From Owenia fusiformis (lineage: Eukaryota > Annelida > Polychaeta > Sabellida > Oweniidae): DNA of 62,000 bases. Made by a program: the position numbers and the translations under genes. The notes under the pieces were generated by a model. It saw only the letters and a program-made list of their open reading frames with translations, ran no database searches and was not told the DNA's origin. The DNA lies in assembly GCA_903813345.2 (NCBI GenBank), contig CAIIXF020000010.1, positions 8,247,669 to 8,309,668 of the forward strand. Reading direction: 5' to 3'. Position 1 is the stretch's first letter. Every line of letters begins with the position of its first letter. Shown here piece by piece: positions 15,201-30,200 of this stretch.

Positions 15201-18200
15201 AAATTAATTTAACTCATTGAGTGAGTTATACTTACAAATGTCCCAACTGGTTGCGTACACTTGATGGTGAAAAGTAAATCAGAATAAAATGGGTTAAAAC
15301 CTTGGTCAATGTTCTTTCATTTTACCTGAGACCATAATAAATATATGTTTGTTAGTGTCAGATTTTACTAAGTGTCATTGGTCTATCTGTAATAGTCACG
15401 ATTTTATGGTTATTTACAAAACATGGGCAAAACGCCGAAATGTGTCTCACTGAATGGACATAAATAACACCAGAGTTTTATCTTTGGGCCTATTTTCTAC
15501 ACTAACAACCCTTGAAACATTGAAACAAGAGATAAGAAGAAAGATAAGAGCCATAACACAATATGTTTATGAGCATGTTGTGTACAACTAAGCCCAAAAC
15601 GTTCAAGTTGGTCTCAAGACATGACTCCAATATTTTGGCATGTTTTGTTAAATGGCTATAAAATCGTAACCAATAGAGATAGACCATTAAAACTTGGTAG
15701 ATCAATATGTTGCAATTGGACAAGGCCTAATTGTTCCAAATGTGACACTAAACCTGAGTTGTTCATATTTGTTAGGGTTACCTTTTTTGGCTCACCCTGT
15801 ACATACAATTTACAGTTATCAGCAACATAACAAGGTCAATGATTATGTCAATGTACCATACCATACATGTAAAATACTTTTGTGAAGTATATTGAAAAGT
15901 AAGACCATGTAAATAAGGAATATGCTCCTTATTTCTGTGGGACTTTAGTAAGTGTATATATTTTCCAGTGGAGTTTCAGTACTACAAAATCTGAGTGAGT
16001 CTTGAAAACGTCAATAGGACAACAGAATCACATACTAGTAAATTTCAATGGGTCATTTTATGTTTCGTTGGTACCTAATGAGACTCAATTGAACTTTCCT
16101 CAGAGCAGCTCTTGTGGTATTACAATGTGAGAGTAACTTATGTGGTATTACAATGTCAGAGTAGCTCTTGTGATATTACAATGTAGAAAAAATCATGTGG
16201 TATTGCAATGTAAGAGCAACAAATGTGGTTTTGTTATGTCAGAATAGCACATTCGGTATTGTCAGAGATTGAAAAATGGATGATAAATTGTGGAACTGTT
16301 ACCAAAATCAGTTTCACAATTCATCCCCTTTTCATACATTTTCACATTCATACATTGCTTTATGTATCAGATGCTGGCACAGTTTTGCCGGAAGTTTGCA
16401 AGAAGTAACTTTTGGCAATGCAGTGTGTTAGAGTAACCTAGTAGGTGTAAGAAAATATAAGGTGATGGCCTTTAAAGTGGTAAAAACAATTTTCACGGCC
16501 GAATTGGACTTCAATTCCTGCGATTTCAGGGGGTACTATAAGACTATTTCATAACATAAAGGATATAGTTGCTATTGTTCTGCTTTCTACAGCACACATT
16601 ACTAGTCCAAAGATGAATAATATCCTAAAGTTATAGGCCGATATCTGTATTAGTCTCAGAAATATTGCAATTAATAGGAAAAAAATACGCAATTTTAGTC
16701 ATTTTTTAGTCTCACGTATCTTATATTTGTAGCTTCCAGCAAAAGATGGCAGCTTGGATAGCTCAAAATTGTTTTCTAAAAACTAATTCAAGCTTTGTTT
16801 GATATTGTAATACAATTATAATAATGATAATGTACTATTTATGATTTTTAATATGACTTTATAGTACCCTACCCCTGGAAAGTGGGCGTGGTCAATGTTA
16901 TCATTTTGCAGCATACAATTAAAAACTTGTATTGATAGAAAGCAAATCAATGCATATAAAACAACTTCACTTGTTACTTGACAATGTAATTCATTTATTA
17001 TTAAAATATAGGACTCTACATATTTTATATATACAATTTCAATTTTGTACAATGTATCATAATGAAATCTAATAGGCTGTTTCAATCTACAAACTTTTTC
17101 TCGGATCACCCTTACCTTTTGACAAAATGATCTACTATATGACCAATAGCCACAAAAAAATAGCAGAACTGATCAACGTTTAACCCCCCCCCCTACCCCT
17201 ATGTTTGTTTTGTATGGGGTCCGCCACAATGCAACAAGTCCATTTTCAGTGCTTACTATCACATGGAATATAAGTCACAATGATTCCACAATATCTGGGC
17301 AATGAGATAGTGCCATTAAGAATATGTATGCCCAGATTGAAGATCATGGTGTAAATGCTTGCCGATCTATCGGGTTTCAAAAATGAGGAAAGCTGTCTTG
17401 AGTGCCGTTTCAACTAATTTTGAATTAAAACTGCTACTTATGAATTTTTTTCTCAACAACTGTGATTTGGTTAGAGTCCAAACACAGGATATCAAGACGT
17501 GCTACCAAATTCTGGTATTGAAAATTTCAGAGCTCGAGATCAAGTATTCATATCTGCATGGACTCTTAAAAAGACACAAAATGCAGTCAGATATCGCGAA
17601 AAAAATGTGACAAAATGCACTATTCAGAACAATTTATCTCTTAAATTTTACTTTTATTTACCCATAATTTCTGATTCTGCCTCTAGTTAGTAATACCAAT
17701 AATACATATGAGTAGACTTAAGGTCATAGTAAGTGTAGTTACAGATTTATTAGCATCTAAAAATGGGAGAAGCAGTGTAGCAAGTGCAATTTTCACCTAT
17801 AATTCATAATATTAAACTGCAGCTTTCAGGATTTTCTTCTCTAAAACAAGAATTCCGTGAGACCCCAAAAAACAGGATTCCATATCACTGTACCACCAAA
17901 TATATATAAGAGTAGTTTCAGGAGGTTATATCAAATAATCATTGAACCACTGACATCTAAAAATATGCAAAATACAGTCAGAAATGGGGAAATTGTGATT
18001 GTGAAAAAATGTATGTATTCTTAACAATTTTTTAACTAAACTGTATTTTATTTAGAACTGAAACTTGAAGTGCTTACTAGGAGTTACATCTAGTTATTAT
18101 TTATTAAGTGACTTCAGCATCCGGATTGATATAATATAGGAATATCCTATGGTTTTTAAAAAATATCATTTATATCCATGAGTGGATATTGATATTTTCA

Positions 18201-21200
18201 TGAGTAAGCGCAGCGAGTGAGTGAAGATATTTGTATCCATGAGTGGATATAATTGATATTTTTGAAAAAAAAATTATTTATCCCATGGGAAATCATCATC
18301 AGCGAAAAAATGTGAAAAATATAATTCTAGAAAAAAAAATTGAAAAAAAATTGTGAAAAAATGTGGAAATTTTTTTAAAATATTTTTGAAAATAATTAAA
18401 AAATGTAAAAAGAAATTTTTTGGGGAAAAAAATCGAAACCATGGAATATCACTTTTCAAACCACCGAATATCACTTTTTAAGACGTGATATTCGATAGTT
18501 TAAAAGTGATATTCGATGGTTTGTGAATTTTTTTGCTAAAATATTATAACTTGATCCACATATCAAATATATCTTCATGTGATATTCGATCTATATCCTT
18601 GCAACCATGGGATAATCACTGATATGCTTAAGACCAAAAAACCTATAAAGAATGTTATTGTATTGAATACTGAGAATACATTGTTTTTACATTACGGAGC
18701 TTTATTTCTACCTGAAAGCATTTTGGAACATATCTCTTGCTTAAATATTTCATGCAATGTTACTTTCAAAAACTTTCTTAGAACAATTAGTCCATCCTAT
18801 ACTTTCACATGTTATTCTCCATTTCGTTTTTAAAAATTGTGGGAGCTTTAAACTCTAGAAGAGCTTAATTACCAATTATACCATGCACCCTCGTTGCCCT
18901 CGTCACATTTTTCTTAGAATGGCCAGGCATATTTCAAATTGAAGAGTAAAGTCAGTTAAAATGATATATAGCTGTAAATAACAACGTTCACTTGATACTG
19001 TGATGTCAAGCTTAAGCATTCAAACAGTGTATTTTGTCCCAAGATACAATAAAGTACTGATTTCATTTATTTATCAATTCAGATGCCTTGGAATTAAAGT
19101 AAACACTTGGTATATATTACCAATATTATTTTTACCTACTATTGGTGGTACAATGACCAGGTTTCCTTTAATGTCTTTGGTCTTACTGTGCAGTTTGTAA
19201 AAAGAAAATTCAGAAAGTTGCAGTCTTAGATGAAAAACTGCTTTTCCCATTTTCAGAAGCCAATAGATCTGTACTTCCACTTACTATGACGTTAAGTCTT
19301 CTCATATGTATTATTGGTGGTACTAACTGGAAGCAGAATCAGAAATTATGTCAAATAAAAGTAACATTTAAGAGATAAATTGTTCTGAATAGTGCATCTT
19401 TCATATTTTTCACGATATCTGACAGTTTTTTTGTCCTTTTGCCTCTTTTTAAAAGTACATGCAGAAGTGAATATTTGATCTAGAGCTCTGAAACTTCCAA
19501 TATCAGAACTTGGTAGCATTATGTCTTGGTATCTTATGTTTGGGGTCTAAAAAAGTCACAGATGTTGAGAAAAATATTCATTAAGCAGCAGTTTCAGTTC
19601 AAAGTTAGTTAAAACTGCACTCACGACAGCTTTCTCTATTTTTGAACGCCGATAGATCGGTAAGTATTAGTATTAGGACCTTGAAACTGCTCATATTATG
19701 TAGTCTTTGTGGTACTTTCTCATTGCAAAGATAATTTGGAAACACTGTGACTTACATTTCATCCGTTAGTGAACACTGAAAATGAACCAGCCTATTAGAC
19801 TTCATCATGATACATTGTACAAAATTGAAAACGTATATATAAAATATGTAGAGTCCTATATTTTAGTAATGAATGAATTACAATGTCAAGTAAAAAGTGA
19901 AAATGTTAAAAATGCATTGATTTGCTTTCTATCAATATAAGTTTTTAATTGTATGCTGCAAAATGATAACATTGACCACGCCCACTTTCCAGGGGTAGGG
20001 TACTATAAAGTCATATTAAAAATCATAAATAGTACATTATCATTATTATAATTGTATTACAATATCAAACAAAGCTTGAATTAGTTTTTAGAAAACAATT
20101 TTGAGCTATTTAAGCTGCCATCTTTTGCTGGAAGCTACAAATATAAGATACGTGAGACTTGAAAATGACTAAAATTGCGTATTTTTTTCCTATTAATTGA
20201 GACTAATACAGATATCGGCCTATAACTTTAGGATATTATTCATCTTTGGACTAGTAATGTGTGCTGTAGAAAGCAGAACAATAGCAACTATATCCTTTAT
20301 GTTATGAAATAGTCTTATAGTACCCCCTGAAATCGCAGGAATTGAAGTCCAATTCGGCCGTGAAAATTGTTTTTACCACTTTAAAGGCCATCACCTTATA
20401 TTTTCTTACAGCTACTAGGTTACTCTAACACACTGCATTGCCAAAAGTTACTTCTTGCAAACTTCCGGCAAAACTGTGCCAGCATCTGATACATTACTAT
20501 ACATCAGTTTTTCAGTCAATGTTATTATATTCATGCCTCATTGGATACTCTGGTATTGAATTAAATCCCCTCACATAAAGAATGGATTGCATTGGTTGCC
20601 CATGACCTAGCAAACTGTCATGCATTCATTATGTGTCCACAAATACATACATTTACATCTTTTTCAGTAATAAGGTCAATATTATTGAAGGTGGGTTACT
20701 AATCCATTGCTAATTTCATTATTAAAATGAGATATTTATTTTTTTCATGCACTTTTTTGAAGTCAAGATATTGTTTTAATATAAAATGTTCATTGTATGG
20801 CCGGGAAATACACGTGTCCAAAAATCTCTTGCCATGTTGGGTCTACTCCTTTACAAATCATGAACAATTAAATAGGTTACAGCTATTAATACTGATCAAT
20901 TTCGTACCAAATACCATTACTTACGAACGCACGTTCCATTACATATACATTCATACGATCCCTCCGTGTTAATACACGTTGCTAATGGGACACAATTATT
21001 TGTTGCTAAACATTCATCAATGTCATCACAATTATTGGTTCCATCTCCAACATAACCCGTTTGACATTCGCATGTATATTCTCCAAATGAGTTGATACAG
21101 TTAGCATTGGGATGGCAATCTGGATTCCCACTTATGCATTCATTGAAATCCTCACATGTTTCTCCATTACCAGTAAAGCCAATATTACAAGTGCATGTAT

Positions 21201-24200
21201 ACGAGCCCTGTGTATTAGTACAAGTGGCAAATGAGCTACAGGAATTAGCCTGATTGCATTCATTTATATCTGAAAGAATGAATAACACTGCAAAACGCTA
21301 TCTAAAGCATAGCACCAGACGAAGTAGGCAATGTATGTGATATTTACACCTCAAAATTACTATTCAATGCAAAGAACAAGACGTGGATGTCTAGGAACAT
21401 TTTAAAGCCTTGTAACTTAAGCCTTGTGTTGATATCTTACCCACGTGGGGCATTTATCGAATGAAATCATAGAATGAGTGAACATCCGATAAAAGGTTAT
21501 ATCCGACCCCCATACATAAAGGGTATACTTCTGAATCTCTTACCAATACAGACGCCTTGGTCTTCTTGGAAACCTTCATCACATATACACAAGAAAGATC
21601 CAACCGTATTCACGCATTGTGTATTTTCTTCTTGTTCACACGGTTCACTTTGTAAGCACTCATCAACATCCACACATGTTGTCCCATCACCTGTGTAGCC
21701 AACGTTGCACTCGCAGGTGTACCCTCCATATATTATGTTGCTACAACTGGCGTTGATGTCGCAATCATTGAGACTGGCGTTTGAACATTCGTCAATGTCT
21801 ACAAATAATTATAAAAGGACGACCCTTCAACAAATACATATTGGCCTTAAACCTTGCTTATTTACATTTGCTTCAGTGTGCACAGGTCTTAAAATACGTA
21901 TGCATTTTCATTTTTTGTGTTTGACGATTGGAATCACTTACCTTAAACCTTGCTTATTTACATTTGCTTCAGTGTGCACAGGTCTTAAAATACGTATGCA
22001 TTTTCATTTTTTGTGTTTGACGATTGGAATCACTTACCATCGCACGTTCCTGAACAGTTGCACAAATAAGCACCAGGTGTATTGACACACGTTGCATTGG
22101 TTGAACAGTTCACGGTAATACACTCATTCACATCATTACAAGTGAAACCATCCCCCGCGTAACCTCCATTGCACGTGCATGTAAATGTCCCCTCTTGGTT
22201 GATACAAATCGCATCTGGATGACATGGGACTGAAGAACACTCATTGATGTCTGTGCAAACCCCATCGATGTCTATGTATCCCACATTGCATATACACTCA
22301 AAACTTCCTACTGTGTTGGAACAGTTCGAAATCTCAGAACAGTCATCCGTAGAGAGTGAACACTCATCAATATCTGAAATTTATTCAGATTAGATATTAC
22401 TCCTTGTGAAATATCACTTGTCGATGGTTGTCAGACAGTAAATTTCGCGAATCTTGCGTGTGATCGATGGGATGTCGGCATTTTAGCACGGTTGTATTTT
22501 ACAATCACTTCAAAACTAGCTATATACAGGACTCACCCTGACAAGACTGTCCGTTCCCCTCAAATCCTTCAATACACTCACATTGAAAACTACCACTTAT
22601 ATCAAAGCAAACTGCATTTTCATCACAATTGTCTGTCTCCTTAAATAATATCTTAAATATATACCACATATCTGGACTTGCTACAGTACATGTAAAAACT
22701 AACCTGCCAACTAATTGTAGGTCTGAGAAAGGGCTCCCAGAGGAATATCAGAATAAATGCACGCCACAGTTTAATGGGGTGATGAAGTCAATATTTAATA
22801 TGTGTATAAATACACAACTTAAGTTAAGAATATATTAGATTAATTGTTAGTTGAAATATTAGAACCCCCCAAAATAAGGTTACCATTGTACATTCATCTA
22901 TATTGTTACATGTGAACCCATCACCACTATATCCAGAGTTGCAGTCACACATGTAGCCACCAACTATGTTGCTGCATGTTGCTTGTTCACTGCATATATC
23001 CGTCCCTATACTGCACTCATCTACATCTGAATGTAAAGGGTATCATATACTACATGTACATGGTAGAATATTACAGGCAACAAATAATCCACAACTCTTG
23101 TTAACAGAACGTCAATAATGTAAGAATTTCTAAATATAATGACATCGAAGTGGTACTTGTAATTTTTAACTTTATGAAAGTCCCAACCGCCCAGTTATCC
23201 AGCCTTACCTGGGTCACATCCTGCGGAACAGTTACAGATATAACTTCCTATCGTATTTTCACACACAGCACCCCCTGCACATGTGTTTACACCTGCACAC
23301 TCATCAACATCTGTGCAGTTTGTACCATCACCTTCAAACCCTGCATCGCATAAACAGTTATATGTCCCTAGGCTGTTCATACATGTTGCATCAGCATCAC
23401 ATACTACTGAACCCAAGTTGCATTCGTTAAGATCAATACAGTCATTCCCTTGCTTGATCCAGCCCACAGTACAGTCACATCTGCCAAAGCCTAGCTGATT
23501 GGTACATACAGCATTTGGGCCACAAGGGTTTTCAATCTGTAATATAACATTATTCACTCTATACTGAATTGAAGAAAATGTGACACTACCTTGTGAACTA
23601 CCTTATATATGAATCCTGCACGAATCCTGAAGGCTGGATTCTATTTGTAAACTATCTTACATATAAATCCTGCTCGAATCCTGGCTACAGGATTCATTTG
23701 TAAACTATCTTATATATGAAACCGGTTTGAATCCTTAGTACAGGATTCATTTGTAAACTACCTTCAAAATAATTCCTGCACGAATCACAGAGGCTGGATT
23801 CATTTATAAACTACAAGTATCTTACATATGAAACCTGTTTGAATCCTCACTACAGGATCCATTTGTAAATATCTTCAATATAAATCATGCACAAATCACG
23901 AAGACTGGATTCATACATATAAATCCTGCTTGAATCCAGGCTACAGGATTCATTTGTAAACTACCTTCTTAATGGATCCTTCGCGTATCCTGAAAGCTAG
24001 ATCCATTTGTAAAATATCTAACATATGAATCCTGCTTGAATCCTGACTACAGGATTCATTTTTAAACTACCTTTTATATGGATCCTTGACGTATCCTGAA
24101 AGCTGGATCCATTTGTAAAATATCTAATATATGAATCCTGCACGAATCCTGAAGGCTTTTATTTGTAAACTATCTTACATATAAATCCTGCTCGAATCTT

Positions 24201-27200
24201 GGCTACAGGATTCATTTGTAAACTATCTTATATATGAAACCGGTTTGAATCCTTAGTACAGGATTCATTTGTAAACTACCTTCAAAATAATTCCTGCACG
24301 AATCACAGAGGCTGGATTCATTTATAAACTACAAGTATCTTACATATGAAACCTGTTTGAATCCTCACTACAGGATCCATTTGTAAATATCTTCAATATA
24401 AATCATGCACAAATCACGAAGACTGGATTCATACATATAAATCCTGCTTGAATCCAGGCTACAGGATTCATTTGTAAACTACCTTCTTAATGGATCCTTC
24501 GCGTATCCTGAAAGCTAGATCCATTTGTAAAATATCTAACATATGAATCCTGCTTGAATCCTGACTACAGGATTCATTTTTAAACTACCTTTTATATGGA
24601 TCCTTGACGTATCCTGAAAGCTGGATCCATTTGTAAAATATCTAATATATGAATCCTGCACGAATCCTGAAGGCTTTTATTTGTAAACTATCTTACATAT
24701 AAATCCTGCTCGAATCTTGGCTACAGGATTCATTTGTAAACTATCTTACATATGAAACCTGTTTGAATCCCACTACAGGATTCATTTGTAAACTACCTTC
24801 AATATAAATCCTGCACGAATCACAAAGGCTCGATTCATTTATAACCTACAGGTATCTTACATATAAATCCTGCTTGAATCCAGGCTACAGGATTCATTTG
24901 TAAACTACCTTTTATATGGATCCTTGACGTATCCCGAAAGCTGGATCCATTTGTAAAATATCTAACATATGAATCCTGCTTGAATATTGGCTACGGGATT
25001 CATTTGTAAAATACCTTCTATATGAATCCTGCACGAATCCTGATTGAAGGCTGGATTCTATTCCTATATAAACTATCTTACATATGAATCCTGCTCGAAT
25101 CCTGGACACATGATTCATTTGAAAACCACCTTCCAGATGTATCATGTATGATTCCTGAATTCAGGATTCATGTATAAACGATTTAAACAGCAAATCCTGT
25201 ATGAATCATGGAAGTAGAATTCATACAGGATTCAAATGCGCGTATGAATCCAGCCTAAAGGATTCAGTGGCTTGGTTCACTTTTTTCGCTGTTTTGGCCA
25301 TCAGGCAGTCAACTTTATTATCGCAAATATCTGACATTTTCGGCAGATAATTTTGTTTAGTTTTAGAGGAAATCTTGTTTTAGTACCATCATTCAATTAC
25401 CCTGTTGAAAATTGCCTTCAATCGATCATGACGGAGATCATTTAAAGCATGTCATCTAATATTTCCAATTCCTCAGTAATAATAATTGCAATTGAAAAAT
25501 GAATTTCTTTATCATATTAAAAGTCCAATCTTTCAACTTCACATACCAGCAATTCTCGACAACCTTTTAATTTTTCTTCAAAATCTCTTCATCAAATATT
25601 CACCTGTCATTTTTCATTTTTATTCTAAGCATCTTTTTGAATTTTGACTTTTATTAATATATTTGCTTGTCAGTTGATCAATTATATATCACACATGAGG
25701 GAAGCAATCGCCACTTTGAGAGTTTATTGAGAAATAAACAGCTTTAACCATTTTATTAAACCCACCGTCTTTAAAACAAGTCATGAGTGTTGTATCTAAA
25801 TATCAAAGCACAAGCGCCAATCATTAATGCCATAGCCAGGATCCACCTCAAAAGGTGCCAAGTGGAAAATTGTGAGTTCAGTGTTAAGATAAATATATAT
25901 CCTACCTGACATTCGTTAACATCCTCACACCATAACTCATCTGGATAAAAATCTGGATTAACAGCAAATCCTTCATTGCAGAAACACTGGAATGAACCTG
26001 GTGTATTGACGCACATTGAGTAGAGAGGACATGTATCTGATCCCTGAAAACACTCGTCAATATCTGTGCATGTGATGCCATCACCAGTGTAACCAGGAAG
26101 GCAACTACACGTATAACCTCCGTCTAATTCAGAACAAGTTGCGTAATCATCACAGTCATTCAACAATTCATCGTCACATTCAGCAACACCTGATGGATAA
26201 ATATAAGTCAACCACAGTGCATTTTGATAATTTTGATGAAAACCATTACATTCTCACAGTGTATCAGGTGAATTTTACATTCTTTCAAGCATTTAAAGCT
26301 TCATTTTTAAACTCACATGTATTTATTAGATTTCACATAGCAATTCCAAAATCATGTTATCATGTTAAGCTATGTATCTTGTTTTGATAACACCAGAAGA
26401 CTACAGCATAATCCCATGCTGTTAAAACGTTCTATGGGACCTTTAAAAGTAAATGTCTCGCCCACCTTTTAATTTTTCTTCTTGATACTTACTTGTGCAA
26501 AAAGCTGACACTGTACAGTTACAGTCATAACTTCCAATAGTATTCACACACGTGGAATTAACTGTATCACAATTGGCAATGTTTTCAGCACACTCATCAA
26601 CATCCATGCAACTATCAATTCCATTCCCAGTAAAACCACTTGTACACTGGCAGAAGTATGTTCCTATAGTATTCACACATTCGCCGTATGTTGCCACGCA
26701 GGGGTGTACAGCCTGTGTGCATTCGTTGAAGTCAACGCACGCATATCCATCTCCAAAATAACCCTCCTTACAGTTGCATTCATAAGTACCAATCCGATTA
26801 GTACATATTGCATTTAAATTGCACTCATTCAAGCTCGTTTCTGCACACTCATTTACATCTGCAATGACATAATTTTCATTTTCGTTATTGTTAATGTATA
26901 AAATTCCAAGTGGTCACAAAAGGCAATATATTTACGTTACAGAGAATTATTTAGGATGGTGGGGCCCAGAGCAGTTTTTTTTATTTTATGTGTCATTAAA
27001 ATAGTTAGAAATGAGTATTTAAGTACAGTTAAAATACTAGATAAATGTTTATGGAATTTTCTATTGTGTGACATAGCAATGTCTCAAAAGCTAAAGGAAG
27101 GTACAAAAACTATATTAGAAGAGTGCAATTGATAGAGCTAAAGTGATGAGAAGTAGATTAAAATTAGAATGTACCAAAAACACCATTTTAACTACACATA

Positions 27201-30200
27201 AAGAGAATAAACTGGTTCCGCGACACTCATCTTAAAATTTGTTTCAGTTTGAAAGTAGGAAGAGTAAATATTTGGCCAGGATGAGTATGAACGTATTTTA
27301 TTACATTTAATCTTTGAACAATTCAACTTGGTTTTTAGACAAGAAAGTGAGAGTTTGTGTAGTAATATTCATTTGACGATTCGTGGTTATTAAGAATGCA
27401 TAATATGACACAAGGACAACACACAAAGTGGTAGATAGAACTATTACCTTCGCACACTCCCATGTTGTCTGCGTATCCCTCTGAACACTCACAAACATAC
27501 GATCCAACTGAATCAACACAGTCAGTATTCATAGGACACATATAATTTCCACTCGCACACTCATCAATATTGTAACACACAGTTCCATCTCCAAAGTAGC
27601 CAGTGTTACATGTGCACTGGAAGCCACTGAATGGGATGTTGGTACACGTTGCTTTTGTATCACAGTCATCGGAGACACCACATTCATTTGGATCTAGAAT
27701 ACATAGTACTCGTATATGCTGAACATGGCCACCACAAAATATGACAATTGCCCTTCTGATCACCGGGAATGATGCTTTGGTTATATAAACGTATCTTTTT
27801 TGTAAGAATTTCATCTCATGAAACCTAGACATATTGATATCAGTAATAAATCTGCTTTAATGTAACGCATTAGAATATTTTTATTTAGTATATGCTTTTT
27901 TCTTGTTTGACTTCAGGGTTGATTTATATTAATGGACGATGCATATATCACAACTAACCTGGACACGTTGTTGGGCAGGTGCATGTGTATGACCCCACTG
28001 TGTTAGCACATACGGCATTTGTAGTGCATATACCAGGTATGTCACATTCATTCACATCACTACAAACAGCACCATCTCCTTCATATCCTTTACTGCAAAC
28101 ACATAAGTAACTTCCCACAGGGTTGATGCAATCTGCGTTACCATCGCAAGGGTTACCTGTCATAGGATTACATGGTATTTCAATTGAGCGTCGGCGTCTC
28201 CGTGCGCCGATTGCGTCACATGTGAATGACCCAATTGTGTTAGTGCATACTGTATTGATGGGACAATCATCCGCTTGTGTAAGACATTCCTCAATATCCT
28301 CACCTTCGACTGGGCCACTTGCAACTGAAATACATTTTGCATTGTTAATATTGTAAGGCCAGTAATATTTATTCCAGCTCAGGGGCGGATCTGGGAACCA
28401 ACAAGGGGAGGGGGCCCAAACTTCTGGTGAGAGAAAAAGAATTCCGCGAGAAAAGAAAATTTGGGCCCCTAAATCCACCAGTGCAGCTAGCCTGTAACTA
28501 TATCAAAGTCTAAACCACCATCTATTTTCCAATTTTGTGCGTGTAACATGGATACAAAAAGACAAAGCCTAGCTCTTCAACGACCCTGTTTAAATAATTA
28601 CAGGATGAGTGTCTTTAAATACCATGAATATATCACTTTTGCTTAATACACTCCTATGTTACACAAAAGCAACGAGAACAACCTGCTCTGTATTATTTAT
28701 TGAGGTAAACATTTAAAGCTAAAACAAATGACGTTGGTAACGACTGACCTATTCCATCAACGGGTATGAATCCATCATTGAAAATACAGTCATAGCCTTC
28801 CTGCCTGTCATAACACACGGCATTTTGATCACATTCGTCGGTCCCCTCAATACATTCGTTAAAGCTATTGCAGTTGAATCCATCCCCATAAAAGCCGGGT
28901 TTGCACGTACATGTGTAGCCCGCTAATGTGTCTGTGCAATCGGCATTAACGTCACACTCATCAATCATAAGTGAACACTCGTCTATATCTGGAGTTACCA
29001 ATTACGAATAATTGTGTGTAATGTAGTAAAAGATAGTAACGTGATTGTTTTGCTTGTTGAGAAGTAAAAAAGCATTATTAAAACAGATTTTCTGCTATTC
29101 ATGCTTTAGGTAATTCGAGTGTTTTGGTTAATCTATGTTCATTTATATTTTACAGGGGCGAAGTATCTACACTGAGTTACAGTTTTGATGCGGGTAAGAT
29201 TTTCATAATCACAAAAGTGAATGTCAAGGTCTTGAATCGGTGAATGTATTTTGAGTTGGTAGCTAGAATATTATCGACCGTAATATAGGCATTTTTATTT
29301 GTTAGTGTGGATCAAAGGATCATCTAAAAGATTGAAGATGAAGTAAACAGAGACATAAAGCAAAATCAACCAATTGGAAAGTACAGAGTATCAAAACTTA
29401 CAGATACAACCACTAGTGCAAATGCAATCATATCCACCGATAGAATTCGAACATTCAGCTCCAATCTGGACAGCGCATGTGTTATACTCAGAAGAGGCAC
29501 ACTCGTCAAGATCTGTACAAGTCCCCACTGTTCCGGCACCAGTATAACCTTGGTTGCATCCACATATGTATGAGCCAAGTGTATTAATACACAAAGCATT
29601 CGTATCACAGTCATCAATGTCGAGTTGGCATTCATTAATGTCAATGCAATCTTCACCCATTTGAATGAATCCAGTTTCGCAGTCACATCGGGATGAATGA
29701 TACAGGTTTGTGCAAACAGCATTTGTAGTACACACGTTGGGGATTGTAATACATTCATTGATATCTATAGTAAGGAATTAATACAGCTTAATTTCCATTT
29801 TATCAAAATGCTTGAATAAACATATCATTTTTTGCACGTTAAAGAAACCTTTTCTTTGATTAGATTAATATGCAATTCTTATTCGTTGAATTGTACATAT
29901 TAAATAAACATAATCGTAATTGCTGTATAATATTGCGTCCAAAGACTTGAAATTACATATACAAATCAAAAATCCATGCTATATTATTTTCTTGTAACAC
30001 CTAACAATTACCTCCACATAGTTCACCCTTGCCATTAGTTGAGCAGGTACATACAAATAAACCGTTTGTGTCAGTACATTCCTCCTGTGATTCCTCAGAG
30101 GTGGAACAACTGTCCAAGCCCAGTAAACATTCGTCAATGTTACTACATGTAATTCCATCACCAGTGTAACCAGGAAGACACTGACAACGATATCCACCAT

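Noticed and set aside
23590-25260. CRISPR-like array
   Set aside because: Repeats are contiguous variant monomers without unique spacers, in an animal intron; a satellite explains them.
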